Positions 1 through 8,828 of a stretch of 31,413 nucleotides of DNA are shown here, one piece after another. Made by a program: the position numbers and the translations under genes. Numbering within the stretch: position 1 is the first letter of the stretch; every line of letters starts with the position of its first letter. The DNA is from a virus. The notes beneath the pieces are model-generated. The model made no database searches. It was not told the origin of the DNA and was given only the letters and a program-made list of their open reading frames with translations. The DNA is taken from positions 1-31,413 of the IMG/VR virus record IMGVR_UViG_3300030450_002428; one strand, 5' to 3'.

Positions 1-75
1 AGAGTTGATGGTTCTATGATTTATACTAATAGACTTAATACAGATGGTACTGCTATCGAGATTATGAAAGATGGT
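1..75 (+). repeat. 75-bp perfect repeat of 30549-30623 (left copy)
   Basis: Bases 1-75 match 30549-30623 exactly. The match then continues with a few differences to about base 102 before the sequences diverge. Both copies are in the same codon phase of fibre coding sequence (AGA GTT GAT GGT). A repeat at the very edge of the window is what an assembly or circularisation break inside a repetitive fibre gene would leave. Confidence 0.9.
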
Positions 76-2274
76 ACAACTGTAGGTGTCATTGGTACTC
101 AAAAATGGGGTATAGGCATCAGTAGCCCAAATGCACCATTATCTTTTGCAAATAGTGTTGCAACAAGAAAGATAAGTTTATTTGAAGTAGCAAATAATAA
201 TTTTCAATTCTATGGTTTTGGTATAGAAAGCAATACGCTAGTTTATTCTGTTGCTGACGTAGGTGATAGTCACGTATTTTTTGCAGGTTCAGGTACTTCT
301 TCCAGAAGTGAATTAATGAGAGTAAACGGAAACGGAAACGTAGGACTTGGAACGTCAAGTCCGTCTGAACTTCTTACCTTGAATAAAGCATCAGGTGCTG
401 TAGGAATATTATTAGAAGGTAATGGTGATGATGTAGGTAAATTTAAAGTTAGTAGTGCAGGTGTAAACCACGCTGTTCAAATAGGTACTATTAGTAATAA
501 CGAAGTTCAATTTCATACTAACGATGGTGAAAAAATGAGAATCCACCAAGACGGAAACGTAGGTATAAATCAGACGAACCCAAGTGAAAAATTTGAAGTT
601 GTTGGTAATATATATGCAAATGTTTCTGATACTGGTGGCTTTATGCTTACTTCTAGTTCTGCAAGTGGTTTAGTTAGAAGTGGTGCTACAGGTTTAGCAT
701 TAAGAACTAATACAACAGATAGAGTTGTAGTTACAAGTACTGGTCGTACAACAATAAAAAGAACAGGCATTACTGGTTTTGCTAAAAATGATATGACACT
801 TCATATAGGTTTTGAGGGCAATAATGGTCAACATAATTTGATTGGTTTTGGTTTTAACGGTGGTACAGAAGTACCTGCGTACATAGGTTATACAACGACA
901 AGTGGTAGTTCAAATACAAAAGGTGATTTGATATTTGGTACAAGGTCAGTTGTCACAGATAGTACACCAACCGAGAGAGTTAGAATCACAAATGATGGTA
1001 GATTGGGCGTAGGTGTAACGACAGTCAACGCACAACTTCACGTTGTTGGCGATATGGGTACGTCTGCATCAGCAGTAGCAAGATTTAGAGATACAAACGC
1101 AACTGCAAAGGTAACTAGACTTCAATTAGAAGATAGAAATGGTGCAATATGTGATGGTTTGATTGATTTAGTTGTGCCAAACTCTGATGCTACTGGTTCA
1201 TATTTAGGGATTGGTCATAACGATAGTACACAGCTTGTACTTGCAAATGGTGGTAATGTTGGAATCGGTGGTGTTACTACACCTGCAAATTTATTAAGTT
1301 TAAGTGCAAGTGGTACTGTTACAACTAGATATACGTCTAGTGATACTGGTTCATTTTCTTTGTTACAATTTGAAAATAGTGGTAGTATTGTATTTTCTGC
1401 TGACCACGGTAATACTCAATCAAATAGTAATATAATTTTTAAATCAGATGGTGCAACCGAGAGAGCAAGAATCACATCTGATGGTAGGTCATTTTTTAAT
1501 TATTCAAACGAAACTATCTCAACTTATGGTAGTGGTGCTTATGGTGGTTCAGTTGTTGTAAAAGCACCAAGTGGTTCATCTAATGGTTTAGCAATATTAA
1601 ATGAATCTGTTGGTGGTACATCAGAAGTAGCATTAAACTTTACGAATGAATTTGTAGCAAATCAATACAATTATCTTGGTCGAATCGTGGCTATACCTGA
1701 ATCAAGTTGGACTGGTACTGCATCAACAAGGTCATCTGCATTATCATTTCAAACAAATAATGCAGGTACTATTTCTGAAAAAACAAGGGTGACAAGTGTT
1801 GGTACAGTTGGCATAAATCAGACTAGCCCAGATGGCAGACTTCACATAACGTTTAATGATGCCTCAGGTGGCACTATAAACGTTGGTGCAAGAATAGAAG
1901 CAGAAAGAACAAACTCATCTTCTTGTATTGCTTTTAAAAACCCTAACGGAACTGTAGGTACAATACAGACTTTAAATTCTGCAACGTCTTATAACACTTC
2001 TTCTGATTACAGATTAAAAGAAGATTTACAAGATTTCAATGCTTTAGAGATTGCATCAAAGATTAAGATGTATGACTTCAAGTGGAAGGCAGATGATTCA
2101 AGAGGTTACGGTGTTATGGCACACGAATTACAACAAGTAGTGCCACAAGCAGTTAGTGGTGATAAAGATGACCAATATATGCAACAAGTAGATTACAGTA
2201 AGCTAGTACCTATATTACTAAAGTCAATACAAGAACTTGAAGCTAGAGTTAAAGAACTAGAAAAAGAGATTTAA
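1..2274 (+). CDS. Tail fibre, C-terminal part with S74-type intramolecular chaperone (5' end outside window)
   Basis: The frame is open from base 1 (757 codons before the stop), so the first ATG at 16 is internal. The body is low-complexity, Gly/Ser/Thr/Asn-rich and repeats a motif like GNVGIGTSSP followed by a short beta segment, as in receptor-binding fibres of marine phages. The end carries the S74 chaperone signature: SDYRLKEDL, then YDFKW and GYGVMAHEL, then a C-terminal coiled coil. By analogy with the K1F endosialidase family, Ser at 2002-2004 and Lys at 2017-2019 form the S-x4-K dyad, and the chain would cut itself just before that Ser, releasing a 90-residue trimerisation chaperone. 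It is probably the same gene as the one starting at 27942, because bases 1-75 repeat 30549-30623 in the same phase. The receptor is unknown. The fibre and S74 call is strong; the joining of the two halves is inference. Confidence 0.88.
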   Translation, partial: RVDGSMIYTNRLNTDGTAIEIMKDGTTVGVIGTQKWGIGISSPNAPLSFANSVATRKISLFEVANNNFQFYGFGIESNTLVYSVADVGDSHVFFAGSGTSSRSELMRVNGNGNVGLGTSSPSELLTLNKASGAVGILLEGNGDDVGKFKVSSAGVNHAVQIGTISNNEVQFHTNDGEKMRIHQDGNVGINQTNPSEKFEVVGNIYANVSDTGGFMLTSSSASGLVRSGATGLALRTNTTDRVVVTSTGRTTIKRTGITGFAKNDMTLHIGFEGNNGQHNLIGFGFNGGTEVPAYIGYTTTSGSSNTKGDLIFGTRSVVTDSTPTERVRITNDGRLGVGVTTVNAQLHVVGDMGTSASAVARFRDTNATAKVTRLQLEDRNGAICDGLIDLVVPNSDATGSYLGIGHNDSTQLVLANGGNVGIGGVTTPANLLSLSASGTVTTRYTSSDTGSFSLLQFENSGSIVFSADHGNTQSNSNIIFKSDGATERARITSDGRSFFNYSNETISTYGSGAYGGSVVVKAPSGSSNGLAILNESVGGTSEVALNFTNEFVANQYNYLGRIVAIPESSWTGTASTRSSALSFQTNNAGTISEKTRVTSVGTVGINQTSPDGRLHITFNDASGGTINVGARIEAERTNSSSCIAFKNPNGTVGTIQTLNSATSYNTSSDYRLKEDLQDFNALEIASKIKMYDFKWKADDSRGYGVMAHELQQVVPQAVSGDKDDQYMQQVDYSKLVPILLKSIQELEARVKELEKEI

Positions 2275-2282
2275 AAAATTAC

Positions 2283-2290
2283 TATATTTG
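2283..2290 (+). promoter_or_regulatory. Bacteroidetes-type -7 box TATATTTG upstream of 2313
   Basis: TATATTTG fits the TAnnTTTG -7 consensus and lies 22 nt before the ATG at 2313. I see no TTTG or TTG element at the usual distance upstream, so the box is supported mainly by its recurrence before other virion genes (3893, 27918 and variants). Confidence 0.5.
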
Positions 2291-2312
2291 TTAAAATATT
2301 AAATACAAAATT

Positions 2313-2666
2313 ATGGCAAAAGCAAAAAATACTTATTCGTGGGACTGCAAGACAGTTGACTGTTACCCATCAAAAGACGATAATACAGACGTAGTTTATA
2401 ATATACATTGGAGATACACTTGTACTTCTGACAAAGTAGATGCAGAGAGCAATCCATATACTGCAACAATCATAGGCACACAAGTTATTTCAACTGATGA
2501 TATTACTGACTTTATACCTTTTGCTGATTTGACAAACGCAAAAGTCACAGAATGGTGTGAATCAGCTCTAGGTGCAGAAAAAGTTGACGAGTTCAAAGCA
2601 AGTTTAGATGCACAGATTGCAGAGAAGATTAATCCTACATCTGTAACATTATCAGTATCTGAATAA
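2313..2666 (+). CDS. Small unknown protein following the tail fibre
   Basis: 117 aa starting at ATG in an A-rich leader, with its own TATATTTG box upstream. I do not recognise the function with confidence. The sequence has an N-terminal TYSWDCKTVDCYPS segment, then VVYNIHWRYTC, then an acidic C-terminal half. The TYSW...YP...VYNIHWRY pattern recalls small proteins found beside tail-fibre or virion genes in marine phages. It sits between the fibre and the major tail protein, so a virion-associated or fibre-attachment role is a guess from position only. There is no signal peptide or membrane segment. Confidence 0.75.
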   Translation: MAKAKNTYSWDCKTVDCYPSKDDNTDVVYNIHWRYTCTSDKVDAESNPYTATIIGTQVISTDDITDFIPFADLTNAKVTEWCESALGAEKVDEFKASLDAQIAEKINPTSVTLSVSE

Positions 2667-2689
2667 AAAAAATTATAATTTATTCTAGC

Positions 2690-2697
2690 TATCTTTG
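2690..2697 (+). promoter_or_regulatory. -7 box TATCTTTG upstream of the major tail protein
   Basis: TATCTTTG matches TAnnTTTG and ends 28 nt before the ATG at 2726. The upstream -33 position is A-rich and does not show TTTG. A separate promoter would suit a protein needed in many copies. Confidence 0.45.
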
Positions 2698-2725
2698 GTC
2701 ATGTTTAAAATAAAATATAAATAAC

Positions 2726-3148
2726 ATGGCAACAAGTGGAGTTTTTAACGCAACAAATTTATTGCTTAAATTATCGTCAGATGGCGGTTCTACATTTACT
2801 AATTTAGGACATACTACAAGTTCCTCGATTTCATTTACTTTAGATACACCTGAAAGTACATCAAAAGACAGCGGTGGCTATAGAGAGGTTATTGCAGGTA
2901 CAAGAAGTATTGAGATTAGTTTCGATGGTCTGGTAGCTTATGATGATGGTTTTGGTGCAGAATCTATTGTTAACATATTAAATAACAGAACTAAAATACA
3001 AGCTAAATTTGGTACTGCTTCTACAGGAGACCCTGTATATACAGTTGAAGGCTTTATATCTTCAATGGAAGTAAGTAGTGAAATGGAAAGCCCTGCAAGT
3101 TATTCAGGTACTTTCATTGCTACAGGTTCAGTTACAATTACTAGCTAA
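2726..3148 (+). CDS. Major tail tube protein (TP901-1-like)
   Basis: 140 aa, beta-rich and cysteine-free. It starts ATSGVFNATNLLLKLSSDGG and contains SISFTLDTPESTSKDSGGYREVIAG, a segment typical of TP901-1-type (Phage_tail_2-like) tail tube subunits, where a loop with the spacing S-K-D-x-G precedes an RSIEISF strand. The C-terminal YSGTFIATGSVTIT is the usual final hairpin. The protein would form the hexameric rings of the tail tube. Position supports this: the tail-assembly chaperone pair and the tape measure follow directly. It is separated from the tail terminator (25476) by the lysis and fibre block, which is unusual. Confidence 0.85.
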   Translation: MATSGVFNATNLLLKLSSDGGSTFTNLGHTTSSSISFTLDTPESTSKDSGGYREVIAGTRSIEISFDGLVAYDDGFGAESIVNILNNRTKIQAKFGTASTGDPVYTVEGFISSMEVSSEMESPASYSGTFIATGSVTITS

Positions 3149-3184
3149 TTTTGTTATTCCAATATCTTTATTTAGATTTGGTTT

Positions 3185-3559
3185 ATGAATAAGCAAAGAG
3201 GTTATTACTCTCTAAAGATTGGGGGTAAGAACAGAACCATGCACTTTAGCATGAATTTTTGGGCATCATTAACAGAAGTTTTAGATGTTGGATTACAAGA
3301 TTTAGAAAAAGTTTTTTCAGATAAGTCACAGTTATCGTCTATAAGGGCGATTATATACTGTGGCTTATTAGCTTATGACCAAGAGGAGGGCAATGAAATA
3401 GATTACAATATCTATAAAGTTGGTTCTTGGTTAGATGATTTGAAGCAAGATGAGTTTCAAAATGTTATGCAGGCTATGACAGAAACAAAGATATTAGGAA
3501 ACGAAATCAATGCAGGTATAGAAAGGACTCAAAAAAAAACTCAACAGCAAAGCAAGTAA
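3185..3559 (+). CDS. Tail assembly chaperone, short form (lambda gpG-like)
   Basis: 124 aa, mostly alpha-helical, lying between the major tail protein and the tape measure, which is the standard place for the chaperone that coats the tape measure during tail assembly. It starts at the ATG at 3185; a TAGATTTG string at 3173-3180 is too close to the ATG to count clearly as a promoter. Near the end, nine A residues (3531-3539) contain an in-phase A-AAA-AAA slippery site. A ribosome slipping back by one continues into the open frame ending at 3888, as in lambda G/GT. Recognition rests on position, length and the frameshift rather than residue motifs. Confidence 0.8.
   Translation: MNKQRGYYSLKIGGKNRTMHFSMNFWASLTEVLDVGLQDLEKVFSDKSQLSSIRAIIYCGLLAYDQEEGNEIDYNIYKVGSWLDDLKQDEFQNVMQAMTETKILGNEINAGIERTQKKTQQQSK
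3532..3538 (+). promoter_or_regulatory. Programmed -1 frameshift site (A-AAA-AAA) in tail chaperone gene
   Basis: In the frame of the 3185 gene the codons read CAA AAA AAA ACT, so the heptamer A AAA AAA at 3532-3538 is correctly phased for tandem -1 slippage. After the slip translation continues AAC TCA ACA and so on, with no stop until 3888. The 0-frame stop is only seven codons downstream. I did not identify a strong stimulatory stem-loop. Confidence 0.75.
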
Positions 3560-3888
3560 GTAATTGGGATAGTGTCTTAGATTATTATCTAGGTCAAGTT
3601 GGAATCTCTCCTAAAGATTTTTGGAAATACACTTTCAAAGAATGTTACTTGGTTGCAGAGCATTATCATATAAACAACAATCTAGATTGGGAAAAATTTA
3701 GATATGTGTCTTGTATGATTTATAATTCTAACATTACAAAAAGCAATCAAGCAAAAAAACCACATCAATTATTTAAGTTACCTCAAGATAATATTACAAA
3801 AGCTTCCGGCCCAAAATCAACAAAAGAGGAGTATGAAACATTCCTTAAAAAAATAGAAGAGAAAGAGAAAAAAAGCAAAGCTAAATAA
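3538..3888 (+). CDS. Tail assembly chaperone, frameshift extension (gpT-like part of G-T fusion)
   Basis: This -1 frame stays open from the slippery site to 3888 and adds 116 residues to the first 118 of the upstream gene, giving a 234-residue fusion. The extension begins after the A run with NSTAKQVSNWDSVLDYYLGQ and continues GISPKDFWKYTFKECYLV. This resembles the short helical T domain of tail chaperones, which recruits tube subunits to the tape measure. The C-terminus is highly charged, rich in Lys and Glu. A separate start exists only as a TTG at 3649, and none of the residues between 3538 and 3649 would then be used, so I favour expression by frameshifting. The next gene is the tape measure. 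Confidence 0.7.
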   Translation, partial: NSTAKQVSNWDSVLDYYLGQVGISPKDFWKYTFKECYLVAEHYHINNNLDWEKFRYVSCMIYNSNITKSNQAKKPHQLFKLPQDNITKASGPKSTKEEYETFLKKIEEKEKKSKAK

Positions 3889-3892
3889 TTCT

Positions 3893-3900
3893 TATATTTG
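3893..3900 (+). promoter_or_regulatory. -7 box TATATTTG upstream of tape measure gene
   Basis: Exact copy of the octamer at 2283 and 27918, ending 15 nt before the ATG at 3916. No clear -33 TTTG is visible. Confidence 0.5.
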
Positions 3901-3915
3901 TTGTAAATATTTATT

Positions 3916-6015
3916 ATGGCTCTCAGTAATTTTGTAATTCCAGTAAAGGTTGATACGTCGCAAGTTTCTAAAGGTCTTAGAAGCGTTTCATCTCAATTTC
4001 AAAATTTATCAAATAATCTTAAGGCCACAGGGCAGGCTCTAACATTAGGTGTAACAGCACCTTTAGCACTCTTAGGTAGAGAGTTCGTAAGGACCGCATC
4101 TGATGCAGAAGAAACTCAAGCAAAATTTAGTGCTGTATTTAAAGAGCTTACAAATGATGCAGAAGAATTTGTACAAGCTACAGCACAGCGTATAGGCCGT
4201 TCAACAAATGACCTACGTAAGTTTATGGGTACATTGCAGGATACATTTGTTCCGCTTGGTTTTGCTCGTGCAGAAGGTCTTGAATTTTCAAAAGCATTGA
4301 CACAATTAACATTAGATTTAGCCTCTTTCAACAATATGGCTGAATCAGAAGTTTTAGAAGGCCTACAATCTGCTATTGTAGGTAATCATGAAACAATGAG
4401 AAAATTTGGTGTAATTATAAACCAAACAAACCTGAATCAAGAGTTACTTAATATGGGTCTCAAAGATGGCATTAAAAATGCTACTGAGGCACAGAAGGCA
4501 CAGGCTAGATTAAATATTATAATGGCAGGTACCGCAGATGCACAAGGTGATGCTGAAAGAACTTCTGGAAGTTTTGCAAATCAACTTAGAAGATTACAAG
4601 GTTTATTTGAAGAATTAGCTGTAGAACTTGGTAACATCATTATGCCCGCTATACAAAAGTTGATTACTTTTTTTGGTAATGCAATTCAAAGATTTAGAAC
4701 ACTTAGCGACGAAACTAAAATTTTAATTATAGGTATAGGTGCTTTAGTTACAGCTTTAGGTCCTCTACTTTTAGCATTAGGTTATTTGATTACTCCTATA
4801 AATTTAGTGATAGCAGGTATTGTTGGTTTCGGTGTCGTTGTTTATAAAAACATTGAGCCTATAACAGATGTCCTTTCTAACATTGCAAATGCTTTTATTG
4901 ACATCTATAACGAATCTGAATTTTTAAGATTGAGCATTTTTGAATTAGGATTCTTTTTTACTGCATTAGGAAAAACTGGGGGTACTGTTTTAAAATCTTT
5001 AGTAGATGGATTTGCAGGTTTAACTACAGCTTTCAATTTGATAAAACAAGGTGAATTTGATATAGCAGGTCTAATATTTAAAGGCACAGCAGAAAAAATA
5101 AAAACTAATTTTGAAGATTTAGATAATGAAATGTCAGCTGCTTATGATATAGGTAAAGTAGGTGCATTAAGAAATAAAATAGAAAACACTACAGGCGAAG
5201 GTATCAGAGATAGTATTGCTAATTCTTTACTAGGAGTCAAGGATGATTTGTTAATCATGTTCAAAAACTTAGGCTTTGATATTGGTAAAAGTACTGAGGA
5301 AGGTATTAATGGTGGCTTAGAAACATTAAATAGTGATGATGAAGATAGCCCATTAACGAAGCTTACTACTAAGATGAATGAGGTGCAGGAAAAAGGACAA
5401 GAAATGGCTAATGCTGTTAGCGGTGCTTTTGGTCAATTTGCAACAAACGTTGTCAGTAGTTTTGAACTAGCTAATGAAGGTGCAAGCCAATTTTTTAATC
5501 AGATTATAAGCATGATGATTAAATTAATACAGATGGTTATACAAGATGCTATAATTAGAAAAATGACAAATAAACAAGTTATAGCTGACGAAGCGAAAAA
5601 AATGGCTACCCTAGCAGGTCTGCAGTTCGCAGGTCTTTCATCTTTAGCATCTGTAACAAGTGCTAAGATGGTTATTGACCAAGCTTCTGCAACAAGTTCT
5701 GCTATTGCAGGTGGTGCGGCTAGTGGTGCGGCAACAGGACCTGCTGCAATTTTTACATCTCCAGCCTTTATAGCTACATTAGTTGGTGGTGTTTTAGCGG
5801 CATTTGCATCTATACCTAAATTTGCTAAAGGTGGTATTGTCACAGGTCCTACAATCGGTTTAGTTGGAGAGGCCGGTGCAGAGGCTATCATACCATTAAA
5901 TAAACTAGATAGCATGATGGGTGGTGGAACAAAGGGAGAGTTTGTATTAAGAGGTCAAGACTTAGTTTTAGCACTAGAAAGGGCTGATGATTTCAGAACA
6001 AGAATAACAGGATAA
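3916..6015 (+). CDS. Tail tape measure protein
   Basis: 699 aa. The N-terminal half is helical with typical tape-measure segments (SSQFQNLSNNLKATGQALT, then FVRTASDAEETQAKFSAVF). A long hydrophobic region follows at about residues 268-312 (ILIIGIGALVTALGPLLLAL and on), then a helical segment. The C-terminal segment FAKGGIVTGPTIGLVGEAGA plus EAIIPLNKLD is a widespread tape-measure ending. The protein sets tail length and is chaperoned by the G/GT products encoded just upstream. At the usual 0.15 nm per residue this length suggests a tail of roughly 100 nm, which is inference. Its stop overlaps the next start by one base (TAATG), so the downstream tail-tip gene is probably coupled to it. Confidence 0.92.
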   Translation: MALSNFVIPVKVDTSQVSKGLRSVSSQFQNLSNNLKATGQALTLGVTAPLALLGREFVRTASDAEETQAKFSAVFKELTNDAEEFVQATAQRIGRSTNDLRKFMGTLQDTFVPLGFARAEGLEFSKALTQLTLDLASFNNMAESEVLEGLQSAIVGNHETMRKFGVIINQTNLNQELLNMGLKDGIKNATEAQKAQARLNIIMAGTADAQGDAERTSGSFANQLRRLQGLFEELAVELGNIIMPAIQKLITFFGNAIQRFRTLSDETKILIIGIGALVTALGPLLLALGYLITPINLVIAGIVGFGVVVYKNIEPITDVLSNIANAFIDIYNESEFLRLSIFELGFFFTALGKTGGTVLKSLVDGFAGLTTAFNLIKQGEFDIAGLIFKGTAEKIKTNFEDLDNEMSAAYDIGKVGALRNKIENTTGEGIRDSIANSLLGVKDDLLIMFKNLGFDIGKSTEEGINGGLETLNSDDEDSPLTKLTTKMNEVQEKGQEMANAVSGAFGQFATNVVSSFELANEGASQFFNQIISMMIKLIQMVIQDAIIRKMTNKQVIADEAKKMATLAGLQFAGLSSLASVTSAKMVIDQASATSSAIAGGAASGAATGPAAIFTSPAFIATLVGGVLAAFASIPKFAKGGIVTGPTIGLVGEAGAEAIIPLNKLDSMMGGGTKGEFVLRGQDLVLALERADDFRTRITG

Positions 6016-8348
6016 TGGCTTACGGTGAAAGATTCAATGTTGACTTTTTTGATGTAGATGAAAATAAATTTAAGCTACAGATTTTCAAAGATGGGTTTAC
6101 AGGTTCTTCATCAAGCAACTTAACTTTAGGTCCTAATCCTGTCCAAATTTCTTGGAAACAAGCTGACGATTATTTTAACCCTATTATAGGTAGTAACTGC
6201 AAATTACAATTCTATATAGATGATAGTACAGGTGGCGATGAATGGGAAGATGAAGAAACTAATTGGGAGGCTGCCTTTTGGAAGTGGGAAGAGTCTGGAC
6301 TTGAGTTTTTAATACCAACATTCGACAGAGAATTCAAAGTCGTTATTTCATTTAATAATCTTGCAGGTACAAGCGATGCCTATGCTGTAGCAAGTAGACT
6401 CAAAGACACAAGTGTAGATTTTACTGTAGCTCTAAACGTTGGAGATATTGTTGTCAATACAACAACAGGTGCCAGTACTACGGTTGCACAAGTTAGTAGT
6501 GCAAATATTATAAAACTAAGTGCTGATATTTTTTCAGATGCAGGGGGAGAAAATTATGAGATTTTCCAAAACTATTGGACCGGTTTTATTGTACAGGACC
6601 AATTTACTATTCCTATGCAATCCTATCCTTTCCTAGTTGAAATTAATGCTTCTGATTTAATAGGTACAATAGATGGTTATAATTACGAGTTAACAACAAA
6701 AACACCTACAATATTTCAAGCTATAAGAGAGACATTAAAAAACATAAATGTACAAAACGGGGCAGGAGACACAGGTAAATCTTTAGACTTTGGTTATAAG
6801 ATTTTATGTAGGTATAATTCTAAGATTGCTAGCGGTTCTTTAACTTCAAATGGTAATCCTTTTGATTCTGTATATGTAAATGATGTTACGGCTTTCCAAG
6901 ATGAAAATGGCAACGCTCTAAATTGCAAAGATATTTTAAAGTCTCTACTAAAAATATTCAACGCTAGAATTTTCCAACACGAAGGCACGTGGACTATAAT
7001 TGACAATGGTGCTTTATCTTTAACAACTTTTAGTGATGGCGGTGGCTCTTACTCAAAAGAGTTTTTAGCATTTGATAAAACAGGTTCTTCTTTGACAAAT
7101 TTCTCTATAGCAAATCCGATAACAAACATTGACGATACCTCTGGGTCCGGTACCTTACAACCTCTTGGCAGAACACTAGAGAGAGTTATAAAAAGCCCTG
7201 CTATAAGAAACCGAGTTATTGTTGATTTGAAATTAAAAAGTGCTTTTGAAAATTTTGGATTTGAACAAACAACAATTAACACTACGGGTTATGGCTTTCT
7301 TCCAAGCGGAAGTAATTGGACCCTACAAGATTCTTCTGGTACAGGTTTAAAAAATACTATTGTTAGCTCTAGCACTTTCAATTCAACTTTATCTGTACAG
7401 GTTGGTATAGAGCCATATGGAGGAACTAAAAGTTTACTAGCACAAGGCTCAGAAGCTACATCATTTAATACTTTAGTAGCATCTAACAACACAGGAAATA
7501 TTGGAACTACATCCGGCTCTTTGTCTTTTAGCTTTGCACATTATGCAAACGACCCTGCACAAAGTTCAATCAGTTATACAATCAGATATCAACTTGTCTT
7601 AGATGATGGCTCTGGAACTTTATATTACTGGAAAGCGAGTACAAATGAATGGGTAACATCTTCCACACAAGGTCAAAATACAGTATCTAGTTCAGTTTCT
7701 GAACAATGGGTATTGAATGAATTTACACCAACAGCACCCCCTGTTACAGGCACTCTGACTGTGAAATTATATACCTCTCACGAGTCGCTACATAATAGTT
7801 CTCTTTTTAGAACTTACTACGATGATTTTGTTTTCAAGAGTTCATCAGATTTAAAATATTATGTTAATACAACAATAGTAACTGAAAGCACAATTAATCA
7901 AAACAGTTCTGTAATTAAAAAGTCAGATGTAATTTTTGGTCAGTTAGGAGATGTTAAATATTCTAATTGCTTGACTAACTCTAGCAATGTTCCTATTTCT
8001 GCTTTCAAATATTTTGATACCATAACATCTGAAACAAGCTTAGAGAACTTAACTTGTATGCTAAGATTAAATGACCTTGCTATAAACAATGATAGATATA
8101 CAGGAACTTTTAGAAAGATTAAAGAGAGTTATGGCTACCTTAAGCCTGTAGATTTATTAACATTACCCAAGCTTAATTTTACAACATTCCAATCTGCTAC
8201 AAATCATCTTGCAATAGATAATATAACTTTTAATTTAGCTAAGAATAGAATAAAGATTAATACACACACACCTCAGCAAACCAAGTTAACTGCAACTACT
8301 GACGTTAGCAATAATCGTTCTTTCTATGAGGAAAAGCCTAGTGATTAA
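6015..8348 (+). CDS. Large tail-tip / baseplate protein
   Basis: 777 aa, starting with ATG overlapping the tape-measure stop by one base. The N-terminal part (YGERFNVDFFDVDENKFKLQ, then LTLGPNPVQISWKQADDYFN) looks like the start of distal-tail or tip proteins that close the tail tube. The middle is mixed alpha/beta with a DILKSLLKIFNARIFQHEGTW segment common in phage tip proteins. The residues from about 415 to 620 look like a beta-sandwich or carbohydrate-binding-like insert (FENFGFEQTT...LSVQVGIEPYGG). A position after the tape measure and at the end of the tail module fits a hub or adhesin platform. The exact role (Dit, Tal or host specificity) cannot be settled by eye. A hairpin at 8353-8372 follows at once. 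Confidence 0.75.
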   Translation: MAYGERFNVDFFDVDENKFKLQIFKDGFTGSSSSNLTLGPNPVQISWKQADDYFNPIIGSNCKLQFYIDDSTGGDEWEDEETNWEAAFWKWEESGLEFLIPTFDREFKVVISFNNLAGTSDAYAVASRLKDTSVDFTVALNVGDIVVNTTTGASTTVAQVSSANIIKLSADIFSDAGGENYEIFQNYWTGFIVQDQFTIPMQSYPFLVEINASDLIGTIDGYNYELTTKTPTIFQAIRETLKNINVQNGAGDTGKSLDFGYKILCRYNSKIASGSLTSNGNPFDSVYVNDVTAFQDENGNALNCKDILKSLLKIFNARIFQHEGTWTIIDNGALSLTTFSDGGGSYSKEFLAFDKTGSSLTNFSIANPITNIDDTSGSGTLQPLGRTLERVIKSPAIRNRVIVDLKLKSAFENFGFEQTTINTTGYGFLPSGSNWTLQDSSGTGLKNTIVSSSTFNSTLSVQVGIEPYGGTKSLLAQGSEATSFNTLVASNNTGNIGTTSGSLSFSFAHYANDPAQSSISYTIRYQLVLDDGSGTLYYWKASTNEWVTSSTQGQNTVSSSVSEQWVLNEFTPTAPPVTGTLTVKLYTSHESLHNSSLFRTYYDDFVFKSSSDLKYYVNTTIVTESTINQNSSVIKKSDVIFGQLGDVKYSNCLTNSSNVPISAFKYFDTITSETSLENLTCMLRLNDLAINNDRYTGTFRKIKESYGYLKPVDLLTLPKLNFTTFQSATNHLAIDNITFNLAKNRIKINTHTPQQTKLTATTDVSNNRSFYEEKPSD

Positions 8349-8372
8349 AAAAAGGCTGCCCTAAGACAGCCT
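8347..8372 (-). terminator. Rho-independent terminator of the leftward operon
   Basis: AGGCTG (8353-8358) pairs with CAGCCT (8367-8372) around an 8-nt loop. Read leftward, the stem is followed by a run of seven T. It therefore ends transcripts of the minus-strand genes. It overlaps the stop of the convergent tail-tip gene, but on the plus strand no T run follows the hairpin. Confidence 0.8.
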
Positions 8373-8393
8373 AAACTTAGTATGAATAATAAT

Positions 8394-8828
8394 TCAAATA
8401 TAACGCTTTTCAGCAGTTATTTTTTCTATATCATGTTTACACCCCATTTCAAAAAGAAAATCTAACAGAGGCATCTTAATTTTGTAATATTGGCGTTTAT
8501 GGTAATAACCATGTACACAGGTTTTTTCAGCCATTATATCTTCATGCGGTTTTGTTTTATGATAAAGATAGACAACAAATCCTTCTTTTTTGTCTTTATA
8601 CTGCCAAGAATCTATTATTCTTTTTAACATTATGTTTTGCCCATCCCTATTGAAATCTTTAAAGCTTTTATGTTTTCTTTCTATGTGCTTAAATTCTAAT
8701 AGAAATAGAAAACGGTTATCGAATTCTAAAACACCATCAATATCTGAAGGGTGTATTTTATCAAACTGAATTCCGCTATAATTAATTAATTGCTTTATTC
8801 TTTTGGGATATTTTATTAAGTCTGTCAT
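8394..8828 (-). CDS. PD-(D/E)XK-type nuclease, small
   Basis: 144 aa. The segment HPSDIDGVLEFDNRFLFLLE followed by FKH gives a D31...E45-F-K47 motif, the core of PD-(D/E)XK nucleases: an acidic residue, a beta hairpin, then E-x-K at the end of the next strand. The later part has paired Lys/Tyr-rich strands (YYHKRQYYKIKMPLLDFLFE). It is the last gene of the leftward operon, next to the terminator. Its start overlaps the preceding ORF by 47 bp; ATG at 8828 is preceded by AGAGG on the coding strand. A Holliday-junction-resolvase or structure-specific nuclease role is plausible, but the substrate cannot be read from the sequence. Confidence 0.7.
   Translation of the reverse strand: MTDLIKYPKRIKQLINYSGIQFDKIHPSDIDGVLEFDNRFLFLLEFKHIERKHKSFKDFNRDGQNIMLKRIIDSWQYKDKKEGFVVYLYHKTKPHEDIMAEKTCVHGYYHKRQYYKIKMPLLDFLFEMGCKHDIEKITAEKRYI

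Noticed and set aside
119-358. ORFs on the opposite strand of fibre, tail and capsid genes (for example 119-358, 5499-5915, 22572-23072, 27884-28306)
   Set aside because: They lie wholly or almost wholly inside well-supported genes, have no coupling or promoter, and read as low-complexity mirror images of the coding strand.
3649-3888. Stand-alone gene starting at TTG 3649
   Set aside because: The frame is open from the slippery run at 3538 and the start is a poor TTG; expression as the frameshift extension of the upstream chaperone explains it better.
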